The position numbers and the translations under genes are program-made. The notes under the pieces are model-generated. The model searched no databases, was not told the origin of the DNA, and saw only the letters and a program-made list of their open reading frames with translations. Shown here piece by piece: positions 19,035 to 30,000 of a stretch of 64,000 bases of DNA (the stretch's first letter is position 1; each line of letters opens with the position of its first letter). The stretch comes from G965200765 sp965200765 (lineage in GTDB: Bacteria; Pseudomonadota; Gammaproteobacteria; Arenicellales; JAJDZL01): positions 2,604,001 through 2,668,000 of the forward strand of contig OZ241380.1 of NCBI GenBank assembly GCA_965200765.1. The letters are read 5' to 3'.

Positions 19035-20603
19035 TCAATTAACAAAGTGAGAGCAAACATTTCGTTTTTTGTACTGATTAGACAAAAGTTCTTGTATTCG
19101 TACCCCATCGTTTTCATGTTCAGAAAATTTAATTTTAAGTGATTTTTGGACACACTCATCGGCATTTGTCGTATTTGCACTCAATTCCTCTCTAGCTCTA
19201 AACAAAGCGATTCTATTCTTTGAGGACTCATCAGGTGCCAATTTTTCTGCTATTTCAAAGGCTAATCGCCCTTTCTTGTACTCTTTCTCGCGAAAGTGTA
19301 ATAGACCTTTGGTGGCAATATAGACATACTTACGGGATTGTATTTTGTCAATATTAATTTTATTAAAATACTTTTTTGCTTCTTCTCTCTTATCTTGACA
19401 AGCAAGTGCGATCGTAAGATTATTTAGTAGTTTTGGACTATCTGAATGTGCTTTAATTCCAACTTTTGCACATAATTCAGCAAACTTAAAGTCGTTAATC
19501 AATGAAATGCCAATATAGGAACCAACTTCTGCCGGTTTACACGAAAACGGTTCATCATTCAACCAGTTTAAACATTCAGAACGAGCGGATTCCCAATTGC
19601 CTTTAGATAAATCACGCCAAGTTCTAGCTTCGTAGCCAAATGGAACTTTGAAATCTGAACAAGTAAACGGTATGTCTACATAGTGCTTACTGATCCAGTG
19701 TGCTTGTGCGACAGAATTGTCTGTTGGCGAAATTAAACTCTGTTTAATGTTCTTACGAACCAAACGTAACTCATTTTCATAAAAGAAAAATGTTCCTATT
19801 GCACTTGTTAATTCAGTTATATTTTTGGCTTCAAATCTGTTCGATTCAACAAGTTCTCGTCCCTTACGAAGGAATTTCGGTGACACATCAATTAATTTAG
19901 CTAGAGATAGTTCTGTGGCAATCAGCCAAGGGTCGACTGATGTCCTAGGATTATTTGCTACTAGATAATATGCACGCTCTTTTTTATTGAGATGTACAAA
20001 TAATCGAGTAGCAGCTCGTAAAACGTAACGATGACAAGGTGCAAGGTAAAGTGCCCGTTCGATACAAATAGCAGATTTTTTGTTAACTCCCAAAATAGAG
20101 TAAGCGCGCGCCATATCTAACCAAGCTAAAACATTTCTTGGATTCCGCCTTAGTTTACGTCTAGATTCAGATATGAATGGGAATACCAATAGAGGATCGA
20201 AACCACCACTTGCACTGGAAACTAACCAATTAATACTTTCTTTTGGTATGTCATTTAAATGATTTTGGTATTTTTCTTGCAAATTTAAAATTAGATTTCT
20301 AACTGGCAGACTTAGCTCATTCTCAAACTCGGACAGGTAGTCAACAGCAGGTTTTATTTCATCAAACCATTGACCATTCAATCCGCAACTGACAAGCTCG
20401 ATTGCAGCAGTAGTACTTTTGAAATGTTGCCAAAATAACAATTTTTCTTCCAAATACTTTATACTAAGTACAGGATTTCTATTTTTTCTTGAATTACTAG
20501 AAAACTCCGCGAGATTATAAATATGAGACGAAAACCTCCAACGCGGAATCAAAGTTCGTACGGAGTAATTAGTAAGCTTATTCATTTTGTTAACCAAAGT
20601 CAA
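19035..20603 (-). CDS. Large TPR-like repeat protein
   Basis: 522 residues, not recognised beyond its repeat character. Helical pairs spaced as in tetratricopeptide repeats are visible around residues 155-215 (NVLAWLDMARAYSILG; SAICIERALYLAP) and again at 385-455 (LLNNLTIALACQDKREEA; KYVYIATKGLLHFREKEYKKG). No signal peptide, membrane segment or catalytic motif is evident. It is basic and AT-rich, unlike the genes on its left. Such stand-alone TPR proteins often occur in defence or mobile regions, but nothing here fixes a role. Confidence 0.7.
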   Translation of the reverse strand: MTLVNKMNKLTNYSVRTLIPRWRFSSHIYNLAEFSSNSRKNRNPVLSIKYLEEKLLFWQHFKSTTAAIELVSCGLNGQWFDEIKPAVDYLSEFENELSLPVRNLILNLQEKYQNHLNDIPKESINWLVSSASGGFDPLLVFPFISESRRKLRRNPRNVLAWLDMARAYSILGVNKKSAICIERALYLAPCHRYVLRAATRLFVHLNKKERAYYLVANNPRTSVDPWLIATELSLAKLIDVSPKFLRKGRELVESNRFEAKNITELTSAIGTFFFYENELRLVRKNIKQSLISPTDNSVAQAHWISKHYVDIPFTCSDFKVPFGYEARTWRDLSKGNWESARSECLNWLNDEPFSCKPAEVGSYIGISLINDFKFAELCAKVGIKAHSDSPKLLNNLTIALACQDKREEAKKYFNKINIDKIQSRKYVYIATKGLLHFREKEYKKGRLAFEIAEKLAPDESSKNRIALFRAREELSANTTNADECVQKSLKIKFSEHENDGVRIQELLSNQYKKRNVCSHFVN

Positions 20604-21050
20604 TTTGAAAATATCGCAAACTTACTTCAACGTTTCTTGTCTGGCATTCAACTAAGTCTTGCTAATTCTATACTTTTGGGACTCAATACAACCACTAATC
20701 ACTGTTCAAGCCTTGTAGATTGACCTTCTGAGCAACCCAACAGCATTATACGATTCTTCCTGGCTAAAAAAATCAAATCAACCGTGCGGAACGGTATCCA
20801 TCACAATGGACAGCTACGGAATGTTCAGGAAAAATGTTCTTGGCGATCCGAATTGTCAAACCTGCACCTTTAGGCGATACTGAAAATCTCGCAAGAATAA
20901 ACAGTATGTCGTCGAATGTGATTGCAAGTTCAATGCCTCCCATCGTTAAATTATAGCAAGCTGTAGTTCGAATTCTAGGATATTGAAAAACAAGAAGAAT
21001 TTCAGATAATTCAATTCACCTCACGCTCCGGAAGCGCTGGCAATCGTAAA
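20604..21050. other. Intergenic region between TPR gene and autotransporter island
   Basis: Apart from the small-transcript candidate at 20766-20958, no gene is supported. The right boundary at about 21051 is where the long repeat shared with 25763 begins. Confidence 0.5.
20766..20958 (-). ncRNA. Candidate small transcript (extended -10 to hairpin/T-run)
   Basis: Reading leftward, an extended -10 box TGCTATAAT (plus-strand 20950-20958) would start transcription near 20943. About 150 nt later a 5-bp GC-containing hairpin (20781-20795) is followed by a T-rich stretch ending in seven T (20766-20772 region). The predicted RNA is about 175 nt. It also contains a possible leaderless 56-codon frame (20773-20943, beginning MGGIELAITFDDIL) that I do not recognise. 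The terminator is weak. Confidence 0.3.
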
Positions 21051-22290
21051 GCAATTGTTGATTGGCAGGATAAACCTGAAAATGAAAGCAGGCGATACTG
21101 CGCAAGTCAGGTTCATTGAAGGCAATTTCTGCTTGGAATCCTGAACGATTCTCCGAGCTCATCGGAACATGGAAACTGCGACTTGTCCCTGTTTTGCCTG
21201 AACTTGTTCGATCGAAAAAAGACCCGCCAAGCAAATATCGCCTGGCGGGAAGAAGAAACTGAAGCCAGGGGGACCCGGCTTCATCATGACTAGAATCGAT
21301 TTTGATACTTCAGCAATGCACCATGCTGAATCTCACCGTCCATTTCCATGCCGACATAGTCCATTCGAAACTCGCCAGCACGCGGAATTTCAATTGTGCC
21401 TCCGGCTCGCAAAGCAACAATGCGGTTCGGAAGACCACCAACCGGCATGCGATCCGACAGGCTCAACGCACCGGTCCGATCCGTCTGACTCAGCGTCAAT
21501 GAACGCGGTCCGTTGGTCACAGTGCGATACATGTCGACACTGACTCCCGGATGCCACTTCAGCCCGCCTGAACTCGACATCCACTCCTTCGACTCGGCAC
21601 GCAGTCCAAGCTTCCAGCCGCGATAGCTCTGACGATAGCCAGGCACTTTCGCAATCAGCACTGCGTTACTTGCAGAATAGCCATCCTGATCGACCTTGCC
21701 GCCATACAGCCCAAGCGACGGTGTCCATGACACGCCGCCAGCATCCAGCTTTGTACCTGCCGTCAGCTGAAGATGGCTCTGCTTCATCTCAAATTCACCG
21801 CCCAGCATTCCGCCGCCGGAAATTACATTCTCAAACCGGGTTCCCGCAGTCAGGTTCGCATGGGTCAGCGCAACGCTCGCATAGCCAGTGTCGCGACCCC
21901 ATTCGCCTTGCAACGAATACAAACCGCCGGAAATACTTGATGACTGGTTCAGGGACGCGCCCAGCGAACCTGTTGTTCCGGAAGCATTCGGCATCGCACT
22001 GAATCCGACCTGACCATTTTCACCAACATTGACACTCGTTCCAAACGCCAAGCCTTGCACCGGATTTGTTCCCTTGTCCGATTGCAAGCTGGCCCAGGAA
22101 TTCATCCCGGTGTTGGTGTATTGCACTGCACCGGTGGAATTCCACTGCGATTTGCCGAAACAAAATTTGCTACCACCGTCCGACATTGAGTCGTCTGCTC
22201 CAGTCTCGCACATCAGCCACCAGAGTACAGCGATTGCACCGGCCGCATAAAGCCCTGTATTGTCGTCATCATCTGCTGTAGCAACAGGCG
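21051..22290. repeat. Long direct repeat, copy 1 (3' end of autotransporter gene 1)
   Basis: This stretch aligns without gaps to 25763-27002 (constant offset 4712). It includes the 3' flank, terminator, and the coding region for the barrel and post-linker segment. Only scattered substitutions are visible up to the PTD linker, after which the two genes diverge strongly. The pattern indicates recent duplication or gene conversion. Confidence 0.9.
21214..21249 (-). terminator. Rho-independent terminator of autotransporter gene 1
   Basis: On the minus strand, a GC hairpin with arms CCCGCCAGGC and GCTTGGCGGG (one mismatch or wobble, AT-rich loop) is followed by TCTTTTTTC. It lies about 40 bp past the stop codon and is repeated exactly in position after gene 2. 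Confidence 0.85.
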
Positions 22291-25200
22291 GGTCGGAAGG
22301 ACCAGTCGAGTCAGTTGGATCAGTCGGGTCCGTCGGGTCGGTAGGATCAGTCGGGTCGGTAGGATCGGTAGGATCTGTTGGATCAGTAGGATCCGACGGA
22401 TCTGCAGGAGCCTGTGTCTCAATATTTTCAATCAAATCACCGCTATTTGAATGCACAACCGGAACCGTAAGACGATGAGCAGTGCCCGAACCATCAAGAT
22501 ACACTATATTCGTGCCTGCAGTAATTACTCGGTTAACAACTATCGTTGCGTCCTCATTCGATATGTCGTTGCCGTCCACACCTGAAATTCGCACATCCGG
22601 GGGGCCGGTGAACCGAAAGTTTACCGAAAATGCTGTAATTTGACCATTCGTCATTTCATTATCCGACCCCTGATCAACTAGAAAAGTTAAAATAGCACCT
22701 TCCTCAACAATCACCGTGCCTGACCGCCCCAAGTCCAAATGTCCTGAAATCCTTAGCTCCCCTTCTTCTATACTCAGTTGGCTCCCTGAGAACTCGACGC
22801 TCCCGACGGTTGCCACGTGTTCAGAGACCTTCCTGAAAGTTTTTACTCCGATTGCGCTGGACAAGGAGCCTTGTTCAAGAATAACAGTATTGTCACCATC
22901 ACCAAGATTCAAATCATCCTGGACAGTACCCCTGACAGTCACAGTGTCGTCCCCTGTACCGAGGATAACATCGCCAGTGATTGCCAAATTTCCATGCAAG
23001 ACAATATTGCTACCACTTGTGGCTTCTTCAAGATTGAGTGTCAGAGTTCCACCCGTGGTTCCCATGATTGTGCCGGATATCATTCCAGTGCCCGAAATGC
23101 TGTTGGTGCCTCCACCAATCATGATATCACCTCGTATCTCTCCGGCAGATCCAATCGATATTGTGTTAGCCGAACCTGTTATCGTATCAATCATGATCGC
23201 CTTTGAATCCGCACCGCTTGTCGTAACGACCGACTCCACTTCAATTGCAATTGACCTGTTTTTGGTGAACCGTGCAAATACTCCGTGACTTCCTGCTCCG
23301 GTAGTTGTAATCGGCTCGTCAACCAGCACTCGAGTCCTGTAAGTAGTTACCTCATCAGTGTCAGGGTCACCGTCGTGGTCCACCGCCACGCTCCGCTCAT
23401 CTCCTGCGAAATCTCCTTTGCTTCCAATCCAGATTGTACTGAGTACTCCGCTCGATTCTCCCTTTATTGCAGTTGCATAAGGACCGCTCGTGGCAATTCC
23501 AGGTTGACCGTCGACTGTTGCGTCGTCGTTTATCTCAATGATCAATCCGTCGCTACTGGCAGAAGTAGAAATTCTGCCCAGAATTCCAGTGCCACCGTAT
23601 AAGAATGAATTGCCAACGGCATCAGCCTCCTTTGCTGCCGTAATTACCGCATCCGATATTACAGTGGTGTCTTTCAGCGCAGCAACTATATGCTCCAAAA
23701 ATTGTCGATCGACACTGCTCAATCTCGCCACCCGCGGCCCATCCTCGCCATCTGGCAACTCAAATGCAGCAATCATTTCCGACCTTGTAAGTGCATTGAT
23801 CGTTGCACTGCTCGGATGCCCCCCGCCGGCCGCGTGAAAGAACAAAGTACCGAAACTAAATCCGTTCCATGTCGCGGCCTCCTCCGTGCCAGCCGCAATC
23901 GCGCGGTTCCGAGTCGCTTCTGCCAAGGCATCACCCATGCCTGCTGATTCAACCAGCACACCATGGCTCTTCGGTCCTGTTGTTAATATCTCCAAAGGCG
24001 TATTGATTCGAATGCTACCCAAAGAATTACGCGAGGTCGCGGCCGCCCATATGGCGGTGCTTCTGTCGCCCGAAGTGGTGATCTTACCTGGTGTGACAGT
24101 CGCGTCCCGAATCGCAACTCTTGCCTTGTCCTGAAGCTTGACAATAGCCTGATTCGGATTCTGAGTAGTGCCAGCGGTGCGGCCAGAACCAACGTAAATA
24201 CCTACGGCCGGGGTTGCGGCCGTAGTATCAAGCGATCTGTGCGCACGAACAGTTCCATCAATCACATTGACCGTAAGCTTGCCAGAGTAGCTCGCTACAG
24301 TAGATTTTAACGATATTGCATTCAGCCTGTGGTTGGACCGGGGCGTTCCGCTACTGTCTCTGTAGTATTTTCCACCAGAAACCCTGTCGAAGTACAAAGC
24401 ACCGCCGGTAATACTTGCTCCATTCTTGACCGTAATCATGTGATCCAGGTTTTCGCCAGTTGGTGAAGCGGCACTTCCGGCCAAAATATCTAGTGCCGCC
24501 ACTGCCGAATCATCTCTATCACTGTAGGACTCAGGCATGTTGTTTTCGCCATAACGGTATCTGGGATATATGGGCTCGATATCTACGCCGTCTATCACAT
24601 ATTCCCGTGCAGTTATTCCCAAGCTCCTTCTGGTGGCCCCCGCCTCAATAAATATATTGGTATTTGTCGAGTCGTCAACGTATTCATTGTATGTTTTGGT
24701 GCCTGTATCGACTCCAGCGTTAGTTCTCAATTTCCAGTAAAGTTGCTCCCCAGCCGGGTTGGCAACGACTCTGTCCACCTCGGTGAAACACATTTTCCCC
24801 CCATTGTCGGCATGCGAGCAGGCACCTCTAGTGAACCTTTTGGGAAGCCATACCCGAGCACCAGTTCCAGAACCGGGAGGAAGCCCAACCTCAGAGATGA
24901 GGTTGTCATACCGCGTATCTCCTGGTCCAATGCCACCGTCGTTTTGAACCAAATAGCTGCTATAGTAGTTTATCTCATCCCAAAGGGACCTCGGAAAATT
25001 ACTCATCTCGTAGTGAACATTGCCCGGACCCGTAACTGGAAACTTGTTACCGTCATCATCTTCGGGCGTATAGGTTACTCCAGTATAAGTACTGCTGTTG
25101 CAAGTGATCACCCATTTCCTCTCGGTTACATCTCCCAAACCAAACAACTGATAAAATGCCCAGTGTGTATTCCGCGAGTCTCTACACTCGCCTCTGGACC

Positions 25201-25312
25201 AAGCGTCTTCACTGTAAATCAGCGATGCGATGCACAACAGAATTGCTAAACATGCGCATAACGCGAAAACACTTTTATTCCTTATTTCCTCAGCATTTCT
25301 GGCAATCAACAT
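21290..25312 (-). CDS. Autotransporter-like surface protein 1 (phase-variable)
   Basis: 1340 residues from the ATG at 25312, which has an AAGAGG ribosome site 6 bp upstream; ATG 25327 is the alternative. The open frame to 25486 runs through the promoter and is not the start. Order of parts: long basic N-region and signal hydrophobic core (residues ~15-35); a Cys-containing N-terminal domain ending in a C-x9-MC pair and YWKL; a beta-helix-like passenger with GSHGV and GDDTV repeats; a linker with about nine PTD tripeptides; DDDDNT plus a short hydrophobic segment with WWLM; then a 12-strand-type barrel ending QNRF. Predicted to be exported and anchored in the outer membrane. The passenger differs from gene 2 while the barrel is nearly identical. 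Confidence 0.85.
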   Translation of the reverse strand: MLIARNAEEIRNKSVFALCACLAILLCIASLIYSEDAWSRGECRDSRNTHWAFYQLFGLGDVTERKWVITCNSSTYTGVTYTPEDDDGNKFPVTGPGNVHYEMSNFPRSLWDEINYYSSYLVQNDGGIGPGDTRYDNLISEVGLPPGSGTGARVWLPKRFTRGACSHADNGGKMCFTEVDRVVANPAGEQLYWKLRTNAGVDTGTKTYNEYVDDSTNTNIFIEAGATRRSLGITAREYVIDGVDIEPIYPRYRYGENNMPESYSDRDDSAVAALDILAGSAASPTGENLDHMITVKNGASITGGALYFDRVSGGKYYRDSSGTPRSNHRLNAISLKSTVASYSGKLTVNVIDGTVRAHRSLDTTAATPAVGIYVGSGRTAGTTQNPNQAIVKLQDKARVAIRDATVTPGKITTSGDRSTAIWAAATSRNSLGSIRINTPLEILTTGPKSHGVLVESAGMGDALAEATRNRAIAAGTEEAATWNGFSFGTLFFHAAGGGHPSSATINALTRSEMIAAFELPDGEDGPRVARLSSVDRQFLEHIVAALKDTTVISDAVITAAKEADAVGNSFLYGGTGILGRISTSASSDGLIIEINDDATVDGQPGIATSGPYATAIKGESSGVLSTIWIGSKGDFAGDERSVAVDHDGDPDTDEVTTYRTRVLVDEPITTTGAGSHGVFARFTKNRSIAIEVESVVTTSGADSKAIMIDTITGSANTISIGSAGEIRGDIMIGGGTNSISGTGMISGTIMGTTGGTLTLNLEEATSGSNIVLHGNLAITGDVILGTGDDTVTVRGTVQDDLNLGDGDNTVILEQGSLSSAIGVKTFRKVSEHVATVGSVEFSGSQLSIEEGELRISGHLDLGRSGTVIVEEGAILTFLVDQGSDNEMTNGQITAFSVNFRFTGPPDVRISGVDGNDISNEDATIVVNRVITAGTNIVYLDGSGTAHRLTVPVVHSNSGDLIENIETQAPADPSDPTDPTDPTDPTDPTDPTDPTDPTDPTDSTGPSDPPVATADDDDNTGLYAAGAIAVLWWLMCETGADDSMSDGGSKFCFGKSQWNSTGAVQYTNTGMNSWASLQSDKGTNPVQGLAFGTSVNVGENGQVGFSAMPNASGTTGSLGASLNQSSSISGGLYSLQGEWGRDTGYASVALTHANLTAGTRFENVISGGGMLGGEFEMKQSHLQLTAGTKLDAGGVSWTPSLGLYGGKVDQDGYSASNAVLIAKVPGYRQSYRGWKLGLRAESKEWMSSSGGLKWHPGVSVDMYRTVTNGPRSLTLSQTDRTGALSLSDRMPVGGLPNRIVALRAGGTIEIPRAGEFRMDYVGMEMDGEIQHGALLKYQNRF
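22315..22400 (-). repeat. PTD-encoding minisatellite in gene 1
   Basis: A 9-bp-period tandem array encoding about nine Pro-Thr-Asp units between passenger and barrel. Units vary by synonymous changes. Gain or loss of units keeps frame and would change linker length. The equivalent array in gene 2 is longer. Confidence 0.85.
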
Positions 25313-25454
25313 TTTCAACCTCTTCATTCTTGAACATGTAGAACTCCCCTGGTATTCTGACGTTCCATTAGAGGTTCTTGAATGGTTAAATATAATGAGC
25401 AACTTCCACTCGCCTTGTACACAATAGCGATGAAAATTGCGAACAAAGCCTTGT

Positions 25455-25486
25455 TTTATATCATCTACCCCCCCCCCCCATGTCAA
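25455..25486 (-). promoter_or_regulatory. Poly-G spacer promoter of autotransporter gene 1
   Basis: Minus strand: -35 TTGACA (25486-25481), a 20-bp spacer containing 12 consecutive G (25479-25468), and -10 TATAAA (25460-25455). Start of transcription would be near 25448, giving a leader of roughly 135 nt to the ATG at 25312. The 20-bp spacing is above the 17-bp optimum, so losing G residues by slippage should raise promoter strength. Confidence 0.75.
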
Positions 25487-25762
25487 GTTTAATATTGAAA
25501 ATTCTGGAAATATATCAAGCTATTTTTGTATTTTAATTAAATTCAACAACGGAATAAATTAACTGTATGTACATTATTCGATGGGGTGATCACCAAGGTA
25601 ATCTGCCTGCCAAGCGGTGTAGCGTGGTTAAACTTTTCCTCGTTTTAACTAACTGGAAATTCTGTTACCTTGGCTTGCAACACACACGCCATTCGATACT
25701 GAAATTCAAAGGCGGCTTCTACATCCATCAAATCAGGTATAAATTTCCCATTAAAACAAAAG

Positions 25763-27002
25763 GCAATTGTTGATTGGCAGGATAAACCTGAAAATGAAAG
25801 CAGGCGATACTGCGCAAGTCAGGTTCATTGAAGGCAATTTCTGCTTGGAATCCTGAACGATTCTCCGAGTTCATCGGAACATGGAAACTGCGACTTGTCT
25901 CTGTTTTGCCTGAACTTGTTCGATCGAAAAAAGACCCGCCAAGCAAATATCGCCTGGCGGGAAGAAGAAACTGAAGCCAGGGGGACCCGGCTTCATCATG
26001 ACTAGAATCGATTTTGATATTTCAGCAATGCACCATGCTGAATCTCACCGTCCATTTCCATGCCGACATAGTCCATTCGAAACTCGCCAGCACGCGGAAT
26101 TTCAATTGTGCCTCCGGCTCGCAAAGCAACAATGCGGTTCGGAAGACCGCCAACCGGCATGCGATCCGACAGGCTCAACGCACCAGTTCGGTCCGTCTGA
26201 CTCAGCGTCAGCGACCGCGGTCCGCTGGTCGCAGTGCGATACATGTCGACACTGACTCCCGGATGCCACTTCAGTCCGCCTGAACTCGACATCCGCTCCT
26301 TCGACTCGGCACGCAGCCCAAGCTTCCAGCCGCGATAACTTTGACGGTAGCCAGGCACTTTCGCAATCAACACTGCGTTGCTCGCAGAATAGCCATCCTG
26401 ATCTACACTGCCACCATACAGCCCAAGCGACGGTGTCCACGACACGCCGCCGGCATCCAGCTTTGTACCTGCCGTCAGCTGAAGATGGCTCTGCTTCATC
26501 TCAAATTCACCGCCCAGCATTCCACCGCCGGAGATTATATTCTCAAACCGGGTACCCGCAGTCAGGTTCGCATGGGTCAGCGCAACGCTCGCATAGCCAG
26601 TGTCGCGACCCCATTCGCCTTGCAACGAATACAAACCGCCGGAAATACTTGATGACTGGTTCAGGGACGCACCCAGTGAACCCGTTGTTCCAGAAGCATT
26701 CGGCATCGCACTGAATCCGACCTGACCATTTTCCCCGACACGGACATTCGTTCCAAACGCCAAGCCTTGCACCGGATTTGTTCCCTTGTCCGATTGCAAG
26801 CTAGCCCAGGAATTCATCCCGGTGTTGGTGTATTGCACTGCACCGGTGGAATTCCACTGCGATTTGCCGAAACAAAATTTGCTACCATCGTCCGACATTG
26901 AACTGTCTGCTCCAGCCTCGCACATCAACCACCAGAGTACAGCAATTGCACCGGCCGCATACAGCGCGGTATTGTCGTCGTCATCTGCGGTCGCAGCCGG
27001 TG
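25763..27002. repeat. Long direct repeat, copy 2 (3' end of autotransporter gene 2)
   Basis: Partner of 21051-22290, same orientation, covering the terminator, barrel-coding region and the segment up to the PTD linker of gene 2. Confidence 0.9.
25926..25961 (-). terminator. Rho-independent terminator of autotransporter gene 2
   Basis: Identical in design and relative position to the gene 1 terminator: GC hairpin followed on the minus strand by a T-run, about 40 bp past the stop. Confidence 0.85.
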
Positions 27003-30000
27003 GGTCTGTCGGATCCGTTGGGTCGGTTGGATCAGTCGGATCCGTTGGGTCGGTTGGATCAGTCGGATCCGTTGGGTCGGTTGGATCAGTCGGATCGGTA
27101 GGATCTGTTGGGTCAGTTGGGTCCGTCGGACCAGGTGTTGTTGTCCCAATTTCAACAAATTTACTTCCGTCATTCGTATCATGCACGACCCGAATCGTTT
27201 GCTGGCGAGAAACGCCCGTACTACTGTCCTGACTCAAGATTTGTGTCCCCGCAGTAACGATACGGCTTCTTGCAGCTTCCGCGTCTTCATCCGACACATC
27301 GCCGCTGTCTTCGTACGACATGCGCACATCCGGATTAAACGTAGTGAATACAATCGACTGCGCCGAAATACGACCAATATCCTCATCCTCCGATTCAGTG
27401 CTCGGAACCACGAACGTCAAAACTGCATCCTCATCAACCCTTACCGTTCCTGTAGGACCCAAGTTCACATGTCCGGAAACTCGCAACTCCCCTGCTTCAA
27501 TTTGCATATAACTACCGGAAAATCTAATGTCGCCTACTGTTGCCCTGCCTTCTGTGGTCTTCCTGAAAGTTTTTACACCTGACACGGAGGACAAGGATCC
27601 GCTTTCAAGTACAACAGTATTGTCGCCCGCGCCAAGATTCAACGCGCCTCCAACCGTGCCTCTGACAGTCACAGTATCGTCTCCGCCGCCAAGCGATACG
27701 TTCCCGGTCACCGTCAAACTGCTACCTAGAATAATATTGTCATCGCCGGTGTTGCTCGACAAGTCAAGCTCCGCAAGGGTACCGCCTGCAACACCCATTA
27801 TCGGACCGGAAAGTGTTCCTGCGCCTGAAATGCTGTTGGTACCCTTGCCCAGATAGACTCCGCCAGTTATCGCGGCGTTCTCGCCCAAACTTATCTTGCT
27901 GTTTGTACCTGTGTCTCCAAGTAACACAATTGCATATGCATCTTTTCCAGTCGCCGAAATATTCGCATTGGCTGTGATTTCAACATCTCTTTTGGTGCTG
28001 GCTAGGTACCTTCTTTCGTCCAGTGGACTGGGACCATTCAAGCCCATCACCCAGATGCCGTGACTTCTTTCCCCTACAGTAGTGATCGGCTCGTCCACCA
28101 CGATCTTGGTCTTGAAAACCGTTATGGCGGGCGTGTCGGTATCGTCGTCATGGTCAACCTCAACTTTATCCGCATCGGGTGCGGCTGCTAGATCGGTCCC
28201 GAAATCATCGCCGTCGTCAATTCGAACCGTTGTACGAGAACCTGTCGTGTCCGCAAAGAAATCAGCGACAATCCCTGCTGCATGGGGGCCGTATGTGGTG
28301 ATCTTTGACTTTTTGTCAATTTCATAAACGATGCCCGCACCTGCACTTCCGTTGCGATGTCGGATCATTGCCGCCGGGTTACTTCTGCCGGTCCACGCCT
28401 TTTTGTATGCTAAAAACTGAGCATCCGTCATTGTATTCTCAATAATGTTTGCAATCTGTGTACGCACCGCATACAGATTGGGACTCCCAACCTGCATTCT
28501 CGACAATGGATAATTCTGGCGATTTGTACTTCCTGCCCAGAAGCGGTCAAGCGCTCCACCAGACACTTCAGGTGGTGCTTCGCCTCTGAATACGCCGGCG
28601 ATGTTGGCACGCGTCAAACCCGTCGTAGCACTGATTTCGTCGCCTTCGCTGTAGTCTGATCCAAAAAGTTTTTCTTCATTGTTGTTGCCGCCACCGTAGG
28701 TCCACCATACCACATTTTCCCAGCTGACACCGCCTTCAATTATTTCCCGTGTAGCTTCCCTCAAAGAGTCGGGCTGGCTGGCGAAAGATACACTAATACC
28801 CGGACTGTCAACTCCATACGTCTCAATCGCCAGGGGCGTATCGACCCTGACGCTACCATATCCACCTACACTTGACACTCGAATACCAGGGCTGTTCCTT
28901 CCACTCGTCTTGAGTTTGCCCGCCTCGTCCGTCCATGACTGCGGAGCTGAAGGATGAAGAATTCTAATTGTCGAGTCTGTTAGTTTCAAAGTCGCCACAT
29001 CGGAGTTCAGTCTGTGTACATCAATTAAAACTCCCCTTGGGTGTTGTCCTGCGGTTGTCGAAGCCCATGACTCCACCGTGCTGCCGCCTGAAATATCAAC
29101 CGTCAACGGAACGCTCAATCTGGTGTCTTGCCTGTCGGAGGTCCAGCCATCGCCCAAAAATATTCCACCACCGCCAGCCGTGCCGCTTGGCGCATCGCTA
29201 CGACCACTAGATACCTTTGCACCGTTTTTCAAACGAACAGTGAAGGAGCTAAATTGTTCAGGTTCGCCGCCAGTTTCAAGATGCGTTGTATACCCTGCTC
29301 GTTCTGCCCATCCACGACCGGTGCTTCTGACAGTCACACCGTCGATCTCAAGTTCGAAATTTTTCAGCCCGTTCGTGTTGGCAAGAGCGTCCAGAAGGGG
29401 CCCATTGTTGTCACTGTTTGCGGCCGCTTCAATAAATTTGTTTTCATTGCTGCTGACCGGAATTTCATTCCCGACCATTGTCAGCGCAACCGGGCTTGCG
29501 TCGGACCGGCCATCGCCGTCACTATCCTTGGCAATTGTATTCAATCTCCAATAGACCTGCGTGGTACCCAGTGCACCGTACGCCGCGGCATCAGTCCCTT
29601 CCTGTTCTTTGTAGCACATCTGGCTTTCTCTGCCTGCAGTTGTGCAAGCACTTTTTATGTATCTCTTGGGGGTGCTGCCATCCATTTCAACCGACCACCG
29701 AAGCCAAGTCCTACCGTTTGCATTACTGAGATCCATTAAAATAGCACCATCTCCTTCAACGTAGGTCTTCTCGTTTTCGTTGTGTACACAACTGACAACC
29801 AGTTTGTTGTTGTCAATTCCGGTACTGTAGGTTTCATGGCCAATGCTCCGACTAGTAGTGCAATCCCAGAACGCCCAAGCATCTTCGCTCAACACTGCAA
29901 CTGCAATGGAAGCAGACACAAGCATCATGAAAGCAATGGGCAAGGAAGCAAAATCGAAAGCAATATTCTGGTAATTGGGTCTTCTGAAATTGCTTGATTT

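Noticed and set aside
25313..25486. Upstream extension of autotransporter gene 1 through the poly-G tract
   Set aside because: The extension starts at the -35 box TTG and runs through the promoter spacer and -10 box. The downstream ATG with a ribosome site and signal peptide gives 1340 residues, matching gene 2.
26786..27232. Plus-strand frame with Ser-Val-Gly repeats
   Set aside because: It is the antisense reading of the PTD minisatellite and has no ribosome site or independent support.
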